From NCBI GenBank assembly GCA_902571315.1, contig CACGBM010000002.1:1-64000 (forward strand): 64,000 nt of DNA. Reading direction: 5' to 3'. The notes below the pieces were generated by a model, which saw only the letters and a list, made by a program, of their open reading frames with translations, did no database searches and was not told the DNA's origin. Below are positions 26,403 through 35,621 of this stretch, piece after piece. The translations under genes and the position numbers were made by a program. The DNA is from Rhodospirillaceae bacterium (GTDB lineage: Bacteria > Pseudomonadota > Alphaproteobacteria > TMED109). Position 1 is the first letter of the stretch. Each line of letters starts with the position of its first letter.

Positions 26403-28739
26403 ATGGATAAAAATATAAATAATTTAATAAACAAAATTGATGACACTGCTTCTCAACTAATTTCAAAAGGAAAAATTGCAGGACTTTCTGACGATAGGTT
26501 AGAAATACTAGAAAAGAAAATAAACCAAATAAAAATAAATAACTCTGAAAAAGCTTTAAGTACTTTACATCATAGGTCCAATACTAATAAATCAAAAGCC
26601 ACAGATAATGAAAAATTCACATTACTTGATAGTTTTAATAAACGAAAATATTATAAGGCTGATAAGAAAGCAAAATCTCTCATTGAAAAATATCCAAGTG
26701 ATCCATTTTCTTATAAAATTTTAAGTTTAGTTTATAATGTTTTAGGAAAAAGTATGGAAGCATTATCTTGTTCCAGGAAAGCTATAGAGTTAGATCCAAC
26801 GGACGCTGAAACACACATGCAGCTAGGACTATTTTTTTTTGATCAAAATAATATTGAAAAAGCACTACTATCTATTGATAAAGCTTTAGTATTAAAACCA
26901 AACTATCCACAAGCTCATTTCAATAAAGCTAATATATTAAAAAAACAAAGGTTATTTGATTTGGCAAAAGACCATTATTTAGAAGCAGTAAATTTAAACC
27001 CTGATTACTTAGATGCTTATATCAACTTAGGGAGTACATTGGTAGATTTAGGATTACTAGAGGACTCTAGGGCTATTCTTGAATATTGCAAAGAAATGGA
27101 ACCACATAATTGCATAGCTCATTTTAATTTAGCATATGTTTTATTTAAGTTAAGAAAATTTGATGATGCCATCATTGCCTTTCAGAAGGTTTTAGAACTT
27201 AATTCAAAACACGAAGATGCATACTTTCTTCTCGGATCAACTCAACTATTATTGGGAAAGCACGAAACAGCAACAACTAATATAATAAAAGCAATTAAGC
27301 TTAATCCAAATAATGTATTATGTTGGAAAAAATTATATGTTGCTTCAACTATATATAGATATTTAAATTGTAAAGATAAAGTTTCATTTCCAGATTACTT
27401 TAATAATACTAATTCAGATTTAATTAAAATTAATATTGCAATTCTTGAATTTAAATTATCTTTAGGGAAAAGAGAAGTAGATTATTTTTTTAAAGAAGCA
27501 CAAAATAAAATTTTTCTTGAAGAAAAAAATATAATTAGTAATCCTAACTTTAAAGAAAATGAAAAAAAAGAAGAGATTTTGCTCCCCCAACAAGTAGTTT
27601 CTCTATTACATTATGGAAGAAGTGGAACAGGTCTATTACATAGTCTTATTGATAACCATTCACAAATATCAGCTTTACCAAGTATTTACCTATCTCAATA
27701 TTTTGCAAAAGAAATATGGGATGATTTAACTAAAGATGGTTGGGATAGCTTAATTGATAATTTTATTAATATTTATGAAGTACTTTTTGATGCGAGAGTT
27801 TCAAAACCTGTATTAAGTACAGCTCATGATAATATAGAGTACATTGGTGTCAAAGAAGGCATGACACAAGTAGGAATTAATAAAGATGAGCACCTTTGTT
27901 TAGATAAAAAATTATTTAAAAAAGAACTAAGTATCTTATTATCAAATTATAGTCAAATAGATCAATTTACATTTTTTAAACTTGTCCATATTATTTTCGA
28001 TAAAATACTCAATAATTCAAATAAAAATATGATTTTTTACCATTTTCATTATGCTAGTGATTACGCTAAGTTTAATTTTATTAATCATGCTCCTAATGCT
28101 AAGTGGTTAGTGATGGTTCGTGATCCCGTAACTAGCTGTGAATCCTGGATATTTGATGAATTTGAAGAAAATAATTATGATACGCTAGTAGCTAAGCTCT
28201 GCTCAATGCTATTAGATATTAGTGATCCTCTTTTTAGCAATAAAGTTGCTATAGGTTTACGATTTGAAGACCTAAAAGAAAAGCCTAAAAAAGCTATACC
28301 CGCACTATGTAGATGGTTGGGTGTTAAAGAAGAGACAAATTTATATAATATGACAGCCCAAGGAAAAAAATGGTGGGGAGATAAGACTAGTGCAGAACAA
28401 CCAGCCTTTGGTATAATTAACAAAAGTAAACTGGGAAAAGTTTTTAGTGAAAGAGATAAATTAGTTTTAGATACATTATTTTATCCACTTAGATTAAAGT
28501 TTAATTATGTGAATGAAGATAAGAATAAATTTAAAAAAGATCTTAAAGTTATTAAATCACTTATTGACAATATGTTAGACTTTGAAAAGAAAATAGTTAA
28601 TGAAACACAAGTAGAAAAGTCAAAGTTTTTACAATCGGGCGCTTACTTATTTTCAAGAAGCATTATGATTAGGCGTTGGGAAGAACTAAATAAATATGGC
28701 ACTTATCCAGTAACTTTAGAGCATTTAAAGATAGATTAA
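26403..28739 (+). CDS. TPR-sulfotransferase fusion protein B
   Basis: Paralogue of the gene at 21225. With the start at 26403 (MDKNINNL) it has 778 residues; the frame is open to 26277, but that adds a 42-residue hydrophobic, Asn/Ile-rich run coded by the divergent promoter region. Order: a Lys-rich helical lead (~1-75), about seven TPRs (~80-330; for example AHFNKANILKKQRLFDLAKDHYLEAV), sulfotransferase (~390-750) with LLHYGRSGTGLLHSLIDNH and WLVMVRDPVTSCESW. The two paralogues share long C-terminal blocks such as MTAQGK-WWGD and FGxINKSKxGKVF, so they likely use the same donor (PAPS) and related targets. Confidence 0.83.
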   Translation: MDKNINNLINKIDDTASQLISKGKIAGLSDDRLEILEKKINQIKINNSEKALSTLHHRSNTNKSKATDNEKFTLLDSFNKRKYYKADKKAKSLIEKYPSDPFSYKILSLVYNVLGKSMEALSCSRKAIELDPTDAETHMQLGLFFFDQNNIEKALLSIDKALVLKPNYPQAHFNKANILKKQRLFDLAKDHYLEAVNLNPDYLDAYINLGSTLVDLGLLEDSRAILEYCKEMEPHNCIAHFNLAYVLFKLRKFDDAIIAFQKVLELNSKHEDAYFLLGSTQLLLGKHETATTNIIKAIKLNPNNVLCWKKLYVASTIYRYLNCKDKVSFPDYFNNTNSDLIKINIAILEFKLSLGKREVDYFFKEAQNKIFLEEKNIISNPNFKENEKKEEILLPQQVVSLLHYGRSGTGLLHSLIDNHSQISALPSIYLSQYFAKEIWDDLTKDGWDSLIDNFINIYEVLFDARVSKPVLSTAHDNIEYIGVKEGMTQVGINKDEHLCLDKKLFKKELSILLSNYSQIDQFTFFKLVHIIFDKILNNSNKNMIFYHFHYASDYAKFNFINHAPNAKWLVMVRDPVTSCESWIFDEFEENNYDTLVAKLCSMLLDISDPLFSNKVAIGLRFEDLKEKPKKAIPALCRWLGVKEETNLYNMTAQGKKWWGDKTSAEQPAFGIINKSKLGKVFSERDKLVLDTLFYPLRLKFNYVNEDKNKFKKDLKVIKSLIDNMLDFEKKIVNETQVEKSKFLQSGAYLFSRSIMIRRWEELNKYGTYPVTLEHLKID

Positions 28740-28785
28740 AATTAGACAGAAAGGCCTAAAAGATTAAAATTCGTCTTAAACTAAT

Positions 28786-29847
28786 TTAATTATGAATTTG
28801 CAACTTTTTCATCTTCTCTATGAGAGTAGTTCTATTAATTTTTAAAAGATCCGAAGCTTTTGATACGGTCCCCTCAGCTTTTTTTAGAGCTGACTCAATT
28901 AGTACTATTTCTACATCACGCAAATAAACTCTAAGATCAATATCATCAAAAAAATCAAACCAATCTGCATAATGTTTTGGGTGAGGAAGAGGCGAAGTAC
29001 TTTTTAGATCATCATTTTCTTCATTCCCGATATCTAAATTTTGAGTAGCATCCCACAAAGCATTTTGTTCTTCCTCAGTTGCAGGTACCTTCAGTCTAAG
29101 TAAATTTTCAAATACATTTTTTTTAGTAATTTCTTCTCCAGAAAATAAAATATGTGCTCTTTCAATGACATTTTTCAATTCTCTAATATTACCAGGCCAT
29201 AAGTGCCTTTTTAGAGCTGTAATAGCATCATCAGAAAATTTTGGTAAATTACTTTTATTATTTAAAGAGTTTAAAAGGTGTTCGAGAAGTAAAGGTATAT
29301 CTTCTACTCTTTCAGACAAAGTAGGGACGTTAATAGGAAATACATTTATTCTATAGAATAAATCAGCTCTAAATGAACCATCATTAACTTTCTTTTCTAA
29401 ATTTTGATGAGTAGCACATACCATTCTTAAGTTCAATGGTATTTCTCTGCCTCCTCCTACTTTTTGTATTTTTTTACTTTCAAGAGCTCTGAGCAATTTT
29501 GCTTGAAGTGGTAACGGTATATCACCAATTTCATCTAAAAATAATGTGCCATTAGAAGACATCTCAAATCTTCCTTTTCTAGCTTTGTCAGCTCCAGTGA
29601 ATGCACCTTTTTCATGTCCAAAAAGTTCACTTTCTAGAAGCTCACTAGGAATAGCAGCACAATTTACAGGAACAAATTGACCTTTTCTTTCAGAATTTTT
29701 ATGAATTGCTTCAGCTACTAATTCTTTTCCTGTTCCTGTTTCACCCAAAATTAATACAGTACTTTCTGAGCTAGCCACTTTATTTATAAGTAACTTCAAT
29801 TCTAAAACACTTTTGCTCTTTCCAATTATCAGTTTGTGAATATCCAT
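28786..29847 (-). CDS. Sigma-54-dependent activator with Fis-type HTH (FleQ-like)
   Basis: A 353-residue enhancer-binding protein consisting of little more than an AAA+ domain and a DNA-binding tail. Walker A GETGTGKE is at about residue 38, the sigma-54 contact loop GAFTGA at about 79, Walker B LFLDEIGD at about 100; the C-terminus ([28 protein letters not shown]) is a Fis-type helix-turn-helix. There is no receiver or other sensory domain. Next to a FleT-like partner and fliE, it probably is the flagellar master activator (FleQ/FlbD role), binding sites such as the palindromes at 14132. Confidence 0.85.
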   Translation of the reverse strand: MDIHKLIIGKSKSVLELKLLINKVASSESTVLILGETGTGKELVAEAIHKNSERKGQFVPVNCAAIPSELLESELFGHEKGAFTGADKARKGRFEMSSNGTLFLDEIGDIPLPLQAKLLRALESKKIQKVGGGREIPLNLRMVCATHQNLEKKVNDGSFRADLFYRINVFPINVPTLSERVEDIPLLLEHLLNSLNNKSNLPKFSDDAITALKRHLWPGNIRELKNVIERAHILFSGEEITKKNVFENLLRLKVPATEEEQNALWDATQNLDIGNEENDDLKSTSPLPHPKHYADWFDFFDDIDLRVYLRDVEIVLIESALKKAEGTVSKASDLLKINRTTLIEKMKKLQIHN

Positions 29848-29870
29848 AGTTTGTCAAAAGTTTGAATAAC

Positions 29871-29897
29871 TCATAATAGTTATGACAATATTATGAC
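29871..29897. promoter_or_regulatory. Operator-like repeats between the two activator genes
   Basis: A perfect inverted repeat TCATAA-TAG-TTATGA (29871-29885) is followed by a second TTATGAC (29891-29897), 11 bp or one helical turn from the first TTATGAC (29880-29886). It lies just upstream of the minus-strand activator and about 95-120 bp before the sigma-54 promoter of the plus-strand one, so autoregulation is possible. Confidence 0.4.
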
Positions 29898-29988
29898 ACT
29901 TATCTGAAAAAATTTCATTATCTTTTTTAAAGTCTTAGTTTTCTTGCTATTTATTGCTTATTAAAAAAAAATATATTTAAATGAAAAT

Positions 29989-30005
29989 TTGGCAAAGTTT
30001 TTGCG
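29989..30005 (+). promoter_or_regulatory. Sigma-54 promoter of the FleT-like/fli operon
   Basis: TTGGCAAAGTTTTTGCG: GG (29991-29992) and GC (30003-30004) with exactly 10 nt between. The predicted start near 30016 leaves a leader of about 15 nt that contains GGAGG (30021-30025) for the ATG at 30031. It would drive the FleT-like gene, fliE and the genes after it. Confidence 0.85.
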
Positions 30006-30030
30006 TCTGTAGTTATATTTGGAGGAATAT

Positions 30031-31176
30031 ATGACACATATTAGTATTTTAGAGCAAGAAATTAAGGGTCTGAACAATATTAAAAAAAAATTAGAAGAGC
30101 GAGAAGCTCTAGTATCTGTAATAAAGGATTTTGAAGATTTAAAGCATTTACAAACATCTACTTTAGTAGTTTCAGAGAAAATAGTTCAAAGTGATAATGA
30201 AATTATTAGTATTGCAAGAAATCTTAAAATAAAAAGAGTAATTCTAATAAACAATCAATCCAAAGATTTCTCTATTAAAAAAGAGCTAGGGGACGCTTTA
30301 GTTAAAATAACGTATGCAGCAAATGATATTTATGGCCTTGAAGTTTTTCTATCTTTTTGCGTGGAAGATCAAAAGTTTTTAACGGGAAGTAAAGAGTCAC
30401 TCAGTTTAAAAAATTTAGCTAAGAAAGTAGCAAGTACAGACGTTACGGTATTCATAAATGGTCCAACAGGAACTGGAAAAGAGGTAGTAGCGAATTATAT
30501 TCATGACAACTCATCAAGAGCTGAAAAACCCTTTGTAGCCGTTAATTGTGCAGCGATACCTGAAAATATGTTAGAAGCTATTTTATTTGGTCATGAGAAA
30601 GGCTCATTTACCGGAGCTTCCAATGCCAACAAAGGTATTTTTAGAGCTGCTGATACAGGCACACTGTTACTTGATGAGATATCTGAAATGCCTTTAAGTT
30701 TACAAGCAAAACTACTTAGAGTATTGCAAGAGAGAAAGGTAACTCCAGTAGGAGGAACTAGAGACATTGAGATCAATGTTAGGATAGTTGCAACTACAAA
30801 CAGAGATATGATAGAAGAAGTAAAAAATAACAAGTTTCGACAAGACTTATATTATAGACTTAATGTCTTTCCTATTAGGACTGTAGATTTATCAAAAAGA
30901 GAGGAGGATATAATTCCTATAACTGTAGCTATGATAAAAAAACATTGTGAGAATAAAAAAGATTTTCCTTATTTACATCAAGCTGCTCAAGAAGCTTTGA
31001 TAAATCATTTTTGGTCAGGTAATGTGAGAGAACTTGAAAATGTAATTCTTAGAGCTTTAGTCTTATCAAACAGTGAAGATATTAATCATCATCACATATT
31101 GGTCGATGATAGCACAAATATAAAAAATAAAAATTATCAGAAGCTAGAAGATAAGATAGTAGCAATGGGAAATTAG
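30031..31176 (+). CDS. Sigma-54 activator lacking a DNA-binding domain (FleT-like)
   Basis: A 381-residue enhancer-binding protein. The start at 30031 follows GGAGG; an in-frame TTG at 30019 overlaps that site. An N-terminal domain of ~120 residues without clear receiver signature precedes an AAA+ domain with GPTGTGKE (~145), the loop as GSFTGA (~190) and LLLDEISE. After the AAA+ part only about 30 residues follow (ending KLEDKIVAMGN) and no helix-turn-helix is visible. In Rhodobacter sphaeroides FleT, also encoded just before fliE, has no DNA-binding domain and works bound to FleQ; the same arrangement is inferred here. Confidence 0.8.
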   Translation: MTHISILEQEIKGLNNIKKKLEEREALVSVIKDFEDLKHLQTSTLVVSEKIVQSDNEIISIARNLKIKRVILINNQSKDFSIKKELGDALVKITYAANDIYGLEVFLSFCVEDQKFLTGSKESLSLKNLAKKVASTDVTVFINGPTGTGKEVVANYIHDNSSRAEKPFVAVNCAAIPENMLEAILFGHEKGSFTGASNANKGIFRAADTGTLLLDEISEMPLSLQAKLLRVLQERKVTPVGGTRDIEINVRIVATTNRDMIEEVKNNKFRQDLYYRLNVFPIRTVDLSKREEDIIPITVAMIKKHCENKKDFPYLHQAAQEALINHFWSGNVRELENVILRALVLSNSEDINHHHILVDDSTNIKNKNYQKLEDKIVAMGN

Positions 31177-31185
31177 GAGAGTAAG

Positions 31186-31539
31186 ATGAATAAAATAACT
31201 TCTACAGGATTAAATTTAGTTTCGAAAAGTGTTAAAGAAAATATGGAACAAACTAAGTCTATACAAAAAGAAATAATTAATAGTCAGCAAGATATTATTA
31301 GAGACTCAAAATCTTTAAGTGGAAATTTCATAAAAGATGTAAGCGATGCTTTAAATAACGTAGCAAAGGCTCAAAATGAAGCAGCCGAGATCACTAAAAA
31401 TTATGAACTAGGTAAAGAACAAGATTTAACTAAAGTCATAGTTAACCAACAAATTTCCAAGCTGGGTTTCCAACTGACACTAAATGTTAGAAATAAAGTT
31501 TTGAGTGCTTACAAAGATATTATGAACATGCCGGTATAA
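31186..31539 (+). CDS. fliE: Flagellar hook-basal body protein FliE
   Basis: FliE links the MS ring to the proximal rod. The 117-residue product has its typical pattern: a Lys/Gln-rich helical lead, then FIKDVSDALNNVAKAQNEA and a C-terminal QDLTKVIVNQQISKLGFQLTLNVRNKVLSAYKDIMNMPV. AGGAG precedes the ATG. It lies 9 bp after the FleT-like gene and 22 bp before fliF, so all three are cotranscribed. Confidence 0.92.
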   Translation: MNKITSTGLNLVSKSVKENMEQTKSIQKEIINSQQDIIRDSKSLSGNFIKDVSDALNNVAKAQNEAAEITKNYELGKEQDLTKVIVNQQISKLGFQLTLNVRNKVLSAYKDIMNMPV

Positions 31540-31561
31540 AATTTGAAGGAAAGGAATTAAA

Positions 31562-33295
31562 ATGGCTGATACTACAGTTTCAAATATAAATGAGGGTAAG
31601 ACTAATTTAATTACAAAAACCTCTAATGCTATTACTGATATTAGAAGAATATTAAATGAGCCAGCAGCTAAAAGAGCTTTACCTACTGCATTAGCGTTAA
31701 TCGTAACCTTTATAGGAATAATTTTATTTATTTCTTTTAGAGAGCCTTCTAAAACTACGCTTTTTTCTTCATTATCCGAGGCGGATAAGTCTAAAGTAGT
31801 GGAGTCACTAAGACAAAATGGTATTAATGTTTCTCTAGATTCAGCAACGGGAGAAGTTTTAGTTCCTAGCACAGATTATTATCAATCTAAAATGTTATTA
31901 GCAGCTGAGGGACTTCCAGAGTCTTTGCCTAATGGCTATGACTCTCTAGATAACATGCCTATGGGAACAAGTAGATCAGTAGAAGCTGTAAAGATTAGAA
32001 ATGGATTAGAAAATGAGTTAGCTAGATCAATAAATGAGATATCTGGAATTTTGGGTGCTAGAGTTCATTTAGCCATACCTGATAAATCCGTTTTTGTAAG
32101 AGAAAGAGGAAAACCTACTGCATCAGTTTTTGTAAAGCTTGGAGCTGGAAGAAGCCTGGGAGAAAGTCAAATAAGGGCTATAGTTCACCTAGTTTCTTCT
32201 TCTGTTCCAAATTTACCTTCAGAAAATGTTACTGTTGTAGATCAACATGGTAATTTATTGTCAAAACCGTCAGATGATATTAACTCTGCAATGTCCAATA
32301 GACAATTAGAATATACTATGAAACTTGAACAAATTTACAGACAAAGAGTTTTATCTTTATTAACGCCAATACTTGGAGCAGGAAATATTACAGCCCAGGT
32401 TAATGTAGATGTAGATTTTACTACACAAAATATTACTGAAGAGGTAGTAGACCCAGAGGCATCAGCACTGAGAAGTGAACAGGCAACTCAAGATATCACT
32501 AGTGAACCACAAGCTCAAGGAATACCAGGAGCCGTAGCAAATACTCCTCCTTTAGCAGCTGAGCTTGCAACTGAAAATCCTGTTCCTACTCAGGCTCAAC
32601 CTAATATAAAGTCGCAGAGTTCTAGCAGCATAAAAAACTATGAAGTTAGTAAAAGAGTAAGTACTACTACTAATCCAACTGGAACTATAAAAAGAATTGT
32701 TGCGGCTATACTTATTAGAGATAAATTAGTTACTAATGAGTTAGGAGAACAAGTAGTTCAGAAAGTAAGTGATGAAGAAAAGGCAAACTTAGAGGCTTTA
32801 GTCAGAGATGCTATTGGTTTTAGAGAAAATAGAGGCGACTCTATTACTATTTCATCAGGAGAATTTGTCGAAGACCTAGAAGTAATTGAAGTACCATGGT
32901 ATGAAAATTCAGCTATAAGGGAGTTATTAGGTAAATTATTCACTATATTAATTTTAGCAATTGTAACATTTGGTGCTTTAAGACCATTGTTAAGTAGAAT
33001 TCTAGTACCAACTGGTGCAGTAGCTGGAGGGCCAGCAGTATCTCTTGCTCAGGATGAAGATGATGAGGAACAAGAAGATAAGATAGAGGTTGCTGAAGGA
33101 GAATCATTAGAAGATATTAAGGCTAAACTAAAACCTAAAAAGTCTGCTATATCTGCTGATATGCTGGATACTGCTAATACTTATGATGATAAAGTTGCTA
33201 TAATCAGAATGATAGTTGGTGATGAAGCAGGCAGGGTTTCAAGTGTTTTTAGAAATATGATGAAGCAAAATGCTAAATCTGAAGAAGAGAGTTGA
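31562..33295 (+). CDS. fliF: Flagellar MS-ring protein FliF
   Basis: FliF forms the MS ring in the inner membrane, base of the whole organelle. Two membrane segments are visible (residues ~40-60 and ~455-475). Between them lie the ring-building motifs: TLFSSLSEADKSKVVESL, LAAEGLPESLPNGYDSLD, LARSINEISGILGARVHLAIP. The C-terminal tail KVAIIRMIVGDEAGRVSSVFRNMM resembles the FliG-binding helix, so a FliG partner must exist although its gene is not here. AAGGAAAGG gives the ribosome site. Confidence 0.95.
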   Translation: MADTTVSNINEGKTNLITKTSNAITDIRRILNEPAAKRALPTALALIVTFIGIILFISFREPSKTTLFSSLSEADKSKVVESLRQNGINVSLDSATGEVLVPSTDYYQSKMLLAAEGLPESLPNGYDSLDNMPMGTSRSVEAVKIRNGLENELARSINEISGILGARVHLAIPDKSVFVRERGKPTASVFVKLGAGRSLGESQIRAIVHLVSSSVPNLPSENVTVVDQHGNLLSKPSDDINSAMSNRQLEYTMKLEQIYRQRVLSLLTPILGAGNITAQVNVDVDFTTQNITEEVVDPEASALRSEQATQDITSEPQAQGIPGAVANTPPLAAELATENPVPTQAQPNIKSQSSSSIKNYEVSKRVSTTTNPTGTIKRIVAAILIRDKLVTNELGEQVVQKVSDEEKANLEALVRDAIGFRENRGDSITISSGEFVEDLEVIEVPWYENSAIRELLGKLFTILILAIVTFGALRPLLSRILVPTGAVAGGPAVSLAQDEDDEEQEDKIEVAEGESLEDIKAKLKPKKSAISADMLDTANTYDDKVAIIRMIVGDEAGRVSSVFRNMMKQNAKSEEES

Positions 33296-33302
33296 TACAT
33301 AT

Positions 33303-34184
33303 ATGATTGAAAAAGAAAAATCATTGTTAGAGACTGAGGAAACCGAAAAAGTATCTAAAAAGCCTTTATCAGATGAAGAATTATCTAGTTTGATAAAGGC
33401 CAGTAACAAAAGCAAGTTTAACGAAGTAGAGCTAAAGGTAAAAAAAAATGAAAACGAAGGTTTCAAAAAAATTACTTTACATGATATTGCTCAGCAGGTT
33501 AATCAAAAAAACAAAGAAATAAATACTGAAGAAGAGAAAAAAAATAATTTAAAGCAATTAAACTCTGATGAGGAAAAAAAAGAAAATTTTACTGAAAAAA
33601 AAAATGAAAATACTTACGAAGAAACCTTAGAAAATAAAGATAGTAATGAAGATAAAAATGAAGAGATAGATGAAAATTTTAATGATAAAGATATTAAAGA
33701 ACCAGAGAAAAAAAATATTGATGAAGAAAAGCATCTACAAATCTTAGTTGAGGAAAAAAAAGTAGCTTATGAAAAAGGAAAGACAGATGCTTTAAATGAG
33801 ATTAAAGAAGGATCAGATGCTGCAATTGTTCAATTAAAAAAAGTTGTTGATAGTATTTCTAAAGTTGAAGAACTTGATCTAAAAAATCTTGAAAAAAATA
33901 TAGAGGAAAAAGTCATCGAGATTGTTTCTGATTTAACCGGTAAAATAATTGAAGAATTACCAGAAGAGTTTCTAAAAAAAATAAGAGACCTTTTATTACA
34001 ATTAGAAAATATAGAAGGAAATATAAAAATTTTTATTAATGATAGTGATTATAAAGTAATTGAGAGCAATAAGAACATAAAAGATCAGATAAAGAAACTT
34101 AGTATCAATCCAAATAAGCATTTAAACCACGGAGAAATTGAACTAAAAGTCAATGGAATTCAAATTAGAAAAACAATAAAATGA
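33303..34184 (+). CDS. fliH: Flagellar assembly protein FliH
   Basis: Cytoplasmic regulator of the export ATPase FliI. The first ~150 residues are extremely Lys/Glu-rich and probably unstructured or coiled-coil; then VAYEKGKTDALNEIKEG starts the FliH core, with LEKNIEEKVIEIVSDLTGKII and a C-terminal KHLNHGEIELKVNGIQI like the FliH/YscL end. Its place between fliF and fliI agrees. The start at 33303 is preferred; an upstream in-frame ATG at 33270 lies within fliF. fliI begins inside its stop (ATGA). Confidence 0.8.
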   Translation: MIEKEKSLLETEETEKVSKKPLSDEELSSLIKASNKSKFNEVELKVKKNENEGFKKITLHDIAQQVNQKNKEINTEEEKKNNLKQLNSDEEKKENFTEKKNENTYEETLENKDSNEDKNEEIDENFNDKDIKEPEKKNIDEEKHLQILVEEKKVAYEKGKTDALNEIKEGSDAAIVQLKKVVDSISKVEELDLKNLEKNIEEKVIEIVSDLTGKIIEELPEEFLKKIRDLLLQLENIEGNIKIFINDSDYKVIESNKNIKDQIKKLSINPNKHLNHGEIELKVNGIQIRKTIK

Positions 34185-35506
34185 GCATAGTAAAACAAAT
34201 TCTAAAAGATAATATTTTAGATAATAAAAAAGTAGAATTAGAAATTTCAGGATTGGTTAGAAGTTTTGAAGGTAATATAATAGAAACTGATCCTTTTCCT
34301 GCAACTGTTGGAAGTATCTGTGAAATAGAAATTCCAAACATACAAAGCATTACTGCTGAAATAATAGGATTCAGAAATGGTAAAAATCTAATAGCTATGC
34401 ATCAATCTGATAGTAATGTTAGAATAGGATCTAAAGTCAGACTAATAAGTGATGGTGTTAATGTATTTGTAGGTAAAGAATTATTAGGAAGAGTTCTAGA
34501 TGCTATGGGAAATCCATTAGATAATAAAAAAGAATTGACTACTAGTGAGAGGTGGCCACTATATGGGAAAACAATTAATCCTTTACAAAGAAATAAAGTA
34601 GAAAAACCATTTGATGTAGGAGTAAGGAGTATTAATTCTTTAATGACAATTGGAATGGGACAAAGAATTGGAATTATTGCAGGAAGTGGAGTCGGAAAGT
34701 CTGTTCTACTTCAAATGATGAGTAAATATGCGGATGCAGACGTAGTTGTAGTAGGACTTGTAGGAGAGCGAGCTAGAGAAGTTAAAACTATGGTAGAGAC
34801 TTTAAAAAAATATGATGAAGATAATAAAATTATTATCATAGCAGTACCAGCCGATCGTTCTCCATTATTGAGAATGAAGGGAGCAAACAGATGTACCGCT
34901 ATTGCAGAATATTTTAGATCTAAAGGAAAAAATGTTCTTCTAATTATGGACTCGCTCACAAGAGTTGCGCATGCAAAAAGAGAAATAGGATTAGCTTTAG
35001 GTGAACAGCCTACTTCAAAGGGTTATCCTCCTTCAGTTATTTCTATGATTCCATCTTTAATCGAGAGAACAGGTAATGGAGTAGCAAATGAAGGTTCAAT
35101 TACAGCCTTTTATACTGTATTAGCAGACTCTGATGATCATAATGACCCAGTTGTAGATTCAGCAAGGGCTATACTTGACGGGCATATAATTCTTTCTAGA
35201 GAACAATCCCAATTAGGTATTTATCCAGCGATAGATATAAAAAATTCTATTAGCAGAATTATGGATGATATAGTTAATGAAGATCAAAAAAAATTAGCAA
35301 AATATTTTAAAAAATTAGTATCTGTATATCAAGAAAGCAGGGATTTAGTATTAATGGGAGGCTATACCAAAGGTCAGGATACTGCTATAGATGAGGCACA
35401 TGAAATGTGGCCTAAGTTAGTAGATTTTATAAAACAAGACCAAAACTTTAAATCAAATTATGATGATTCTATAAAAGATCTAAAGTCATTAATTAAAATT
35501 AAATAA
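34181..35506 (+). CDS. fliI: Flagellar export ATPase FliI
   Basis: Rotary-type ATPase (441 aa) of the flagellar type III export apparatus. Walker A is GSGVGKSVLLQ (~residue 169), followed by VVVVGLVGERAREV and the Walker B region VLLIMDSLTRVAHAKREIGL, then GEQPTSKGYPPSVISMIPSLIERTG, which separate FliI from F1-beta subunits. It hydrolyses ATP to help release chaperoned cargo to the FlhA/FlhB gate. It overlaps fliH by 4 bp; the fliJ frame opens inside its last codons. Confidence 0.97.
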   Translation: MSIVKQILKDNILDNKKVELEISGLVRSFEGNIIETDPFPATVGSICEIEIPNIQSITAEIIGFRNGKNLIAMHQSDSNVRIGSKVRLISDGVNVFVGKELLGRVLDAMGNPLDNKKELTTSERWPLYGKTINPLQRNKVEKPFDVGVRSINSLMTIGMGQRIGIIAGSGVGKSVLLQMMSKYADADVVVVGLVGERAREVKTMVETLKKYDEDNKIIIIAVPADRSPLLRMKGANRCTAIAEYFRSKGKNVLLIMDSLTRVAHAKREIGLALGEQPTSKGYPPSVISMIPSLIERTGNGVANEGSITAFYTVLADSDDHNDPVVDSARAILDGHIILSREQSQLGIYPAIDIKNSISRIMDDIVNEDQKKLAKYFKKLVSVYQESRDLVLMGGYTKGQDTAIDEAHEMWPKLVDFIKQDQNFKSNYDDSIKDLKSLIKIK

Positions 35507-35621
35507 AGTTACTCTAGAAATTAATACTTTAAAAAATGAAATTAATAAATCTAAAAACCTAAAAAATAAGCTTGAAAAAATAAAGCATAACTCTTTTTCA
35601 GAAACAAAATATAATAACTCT

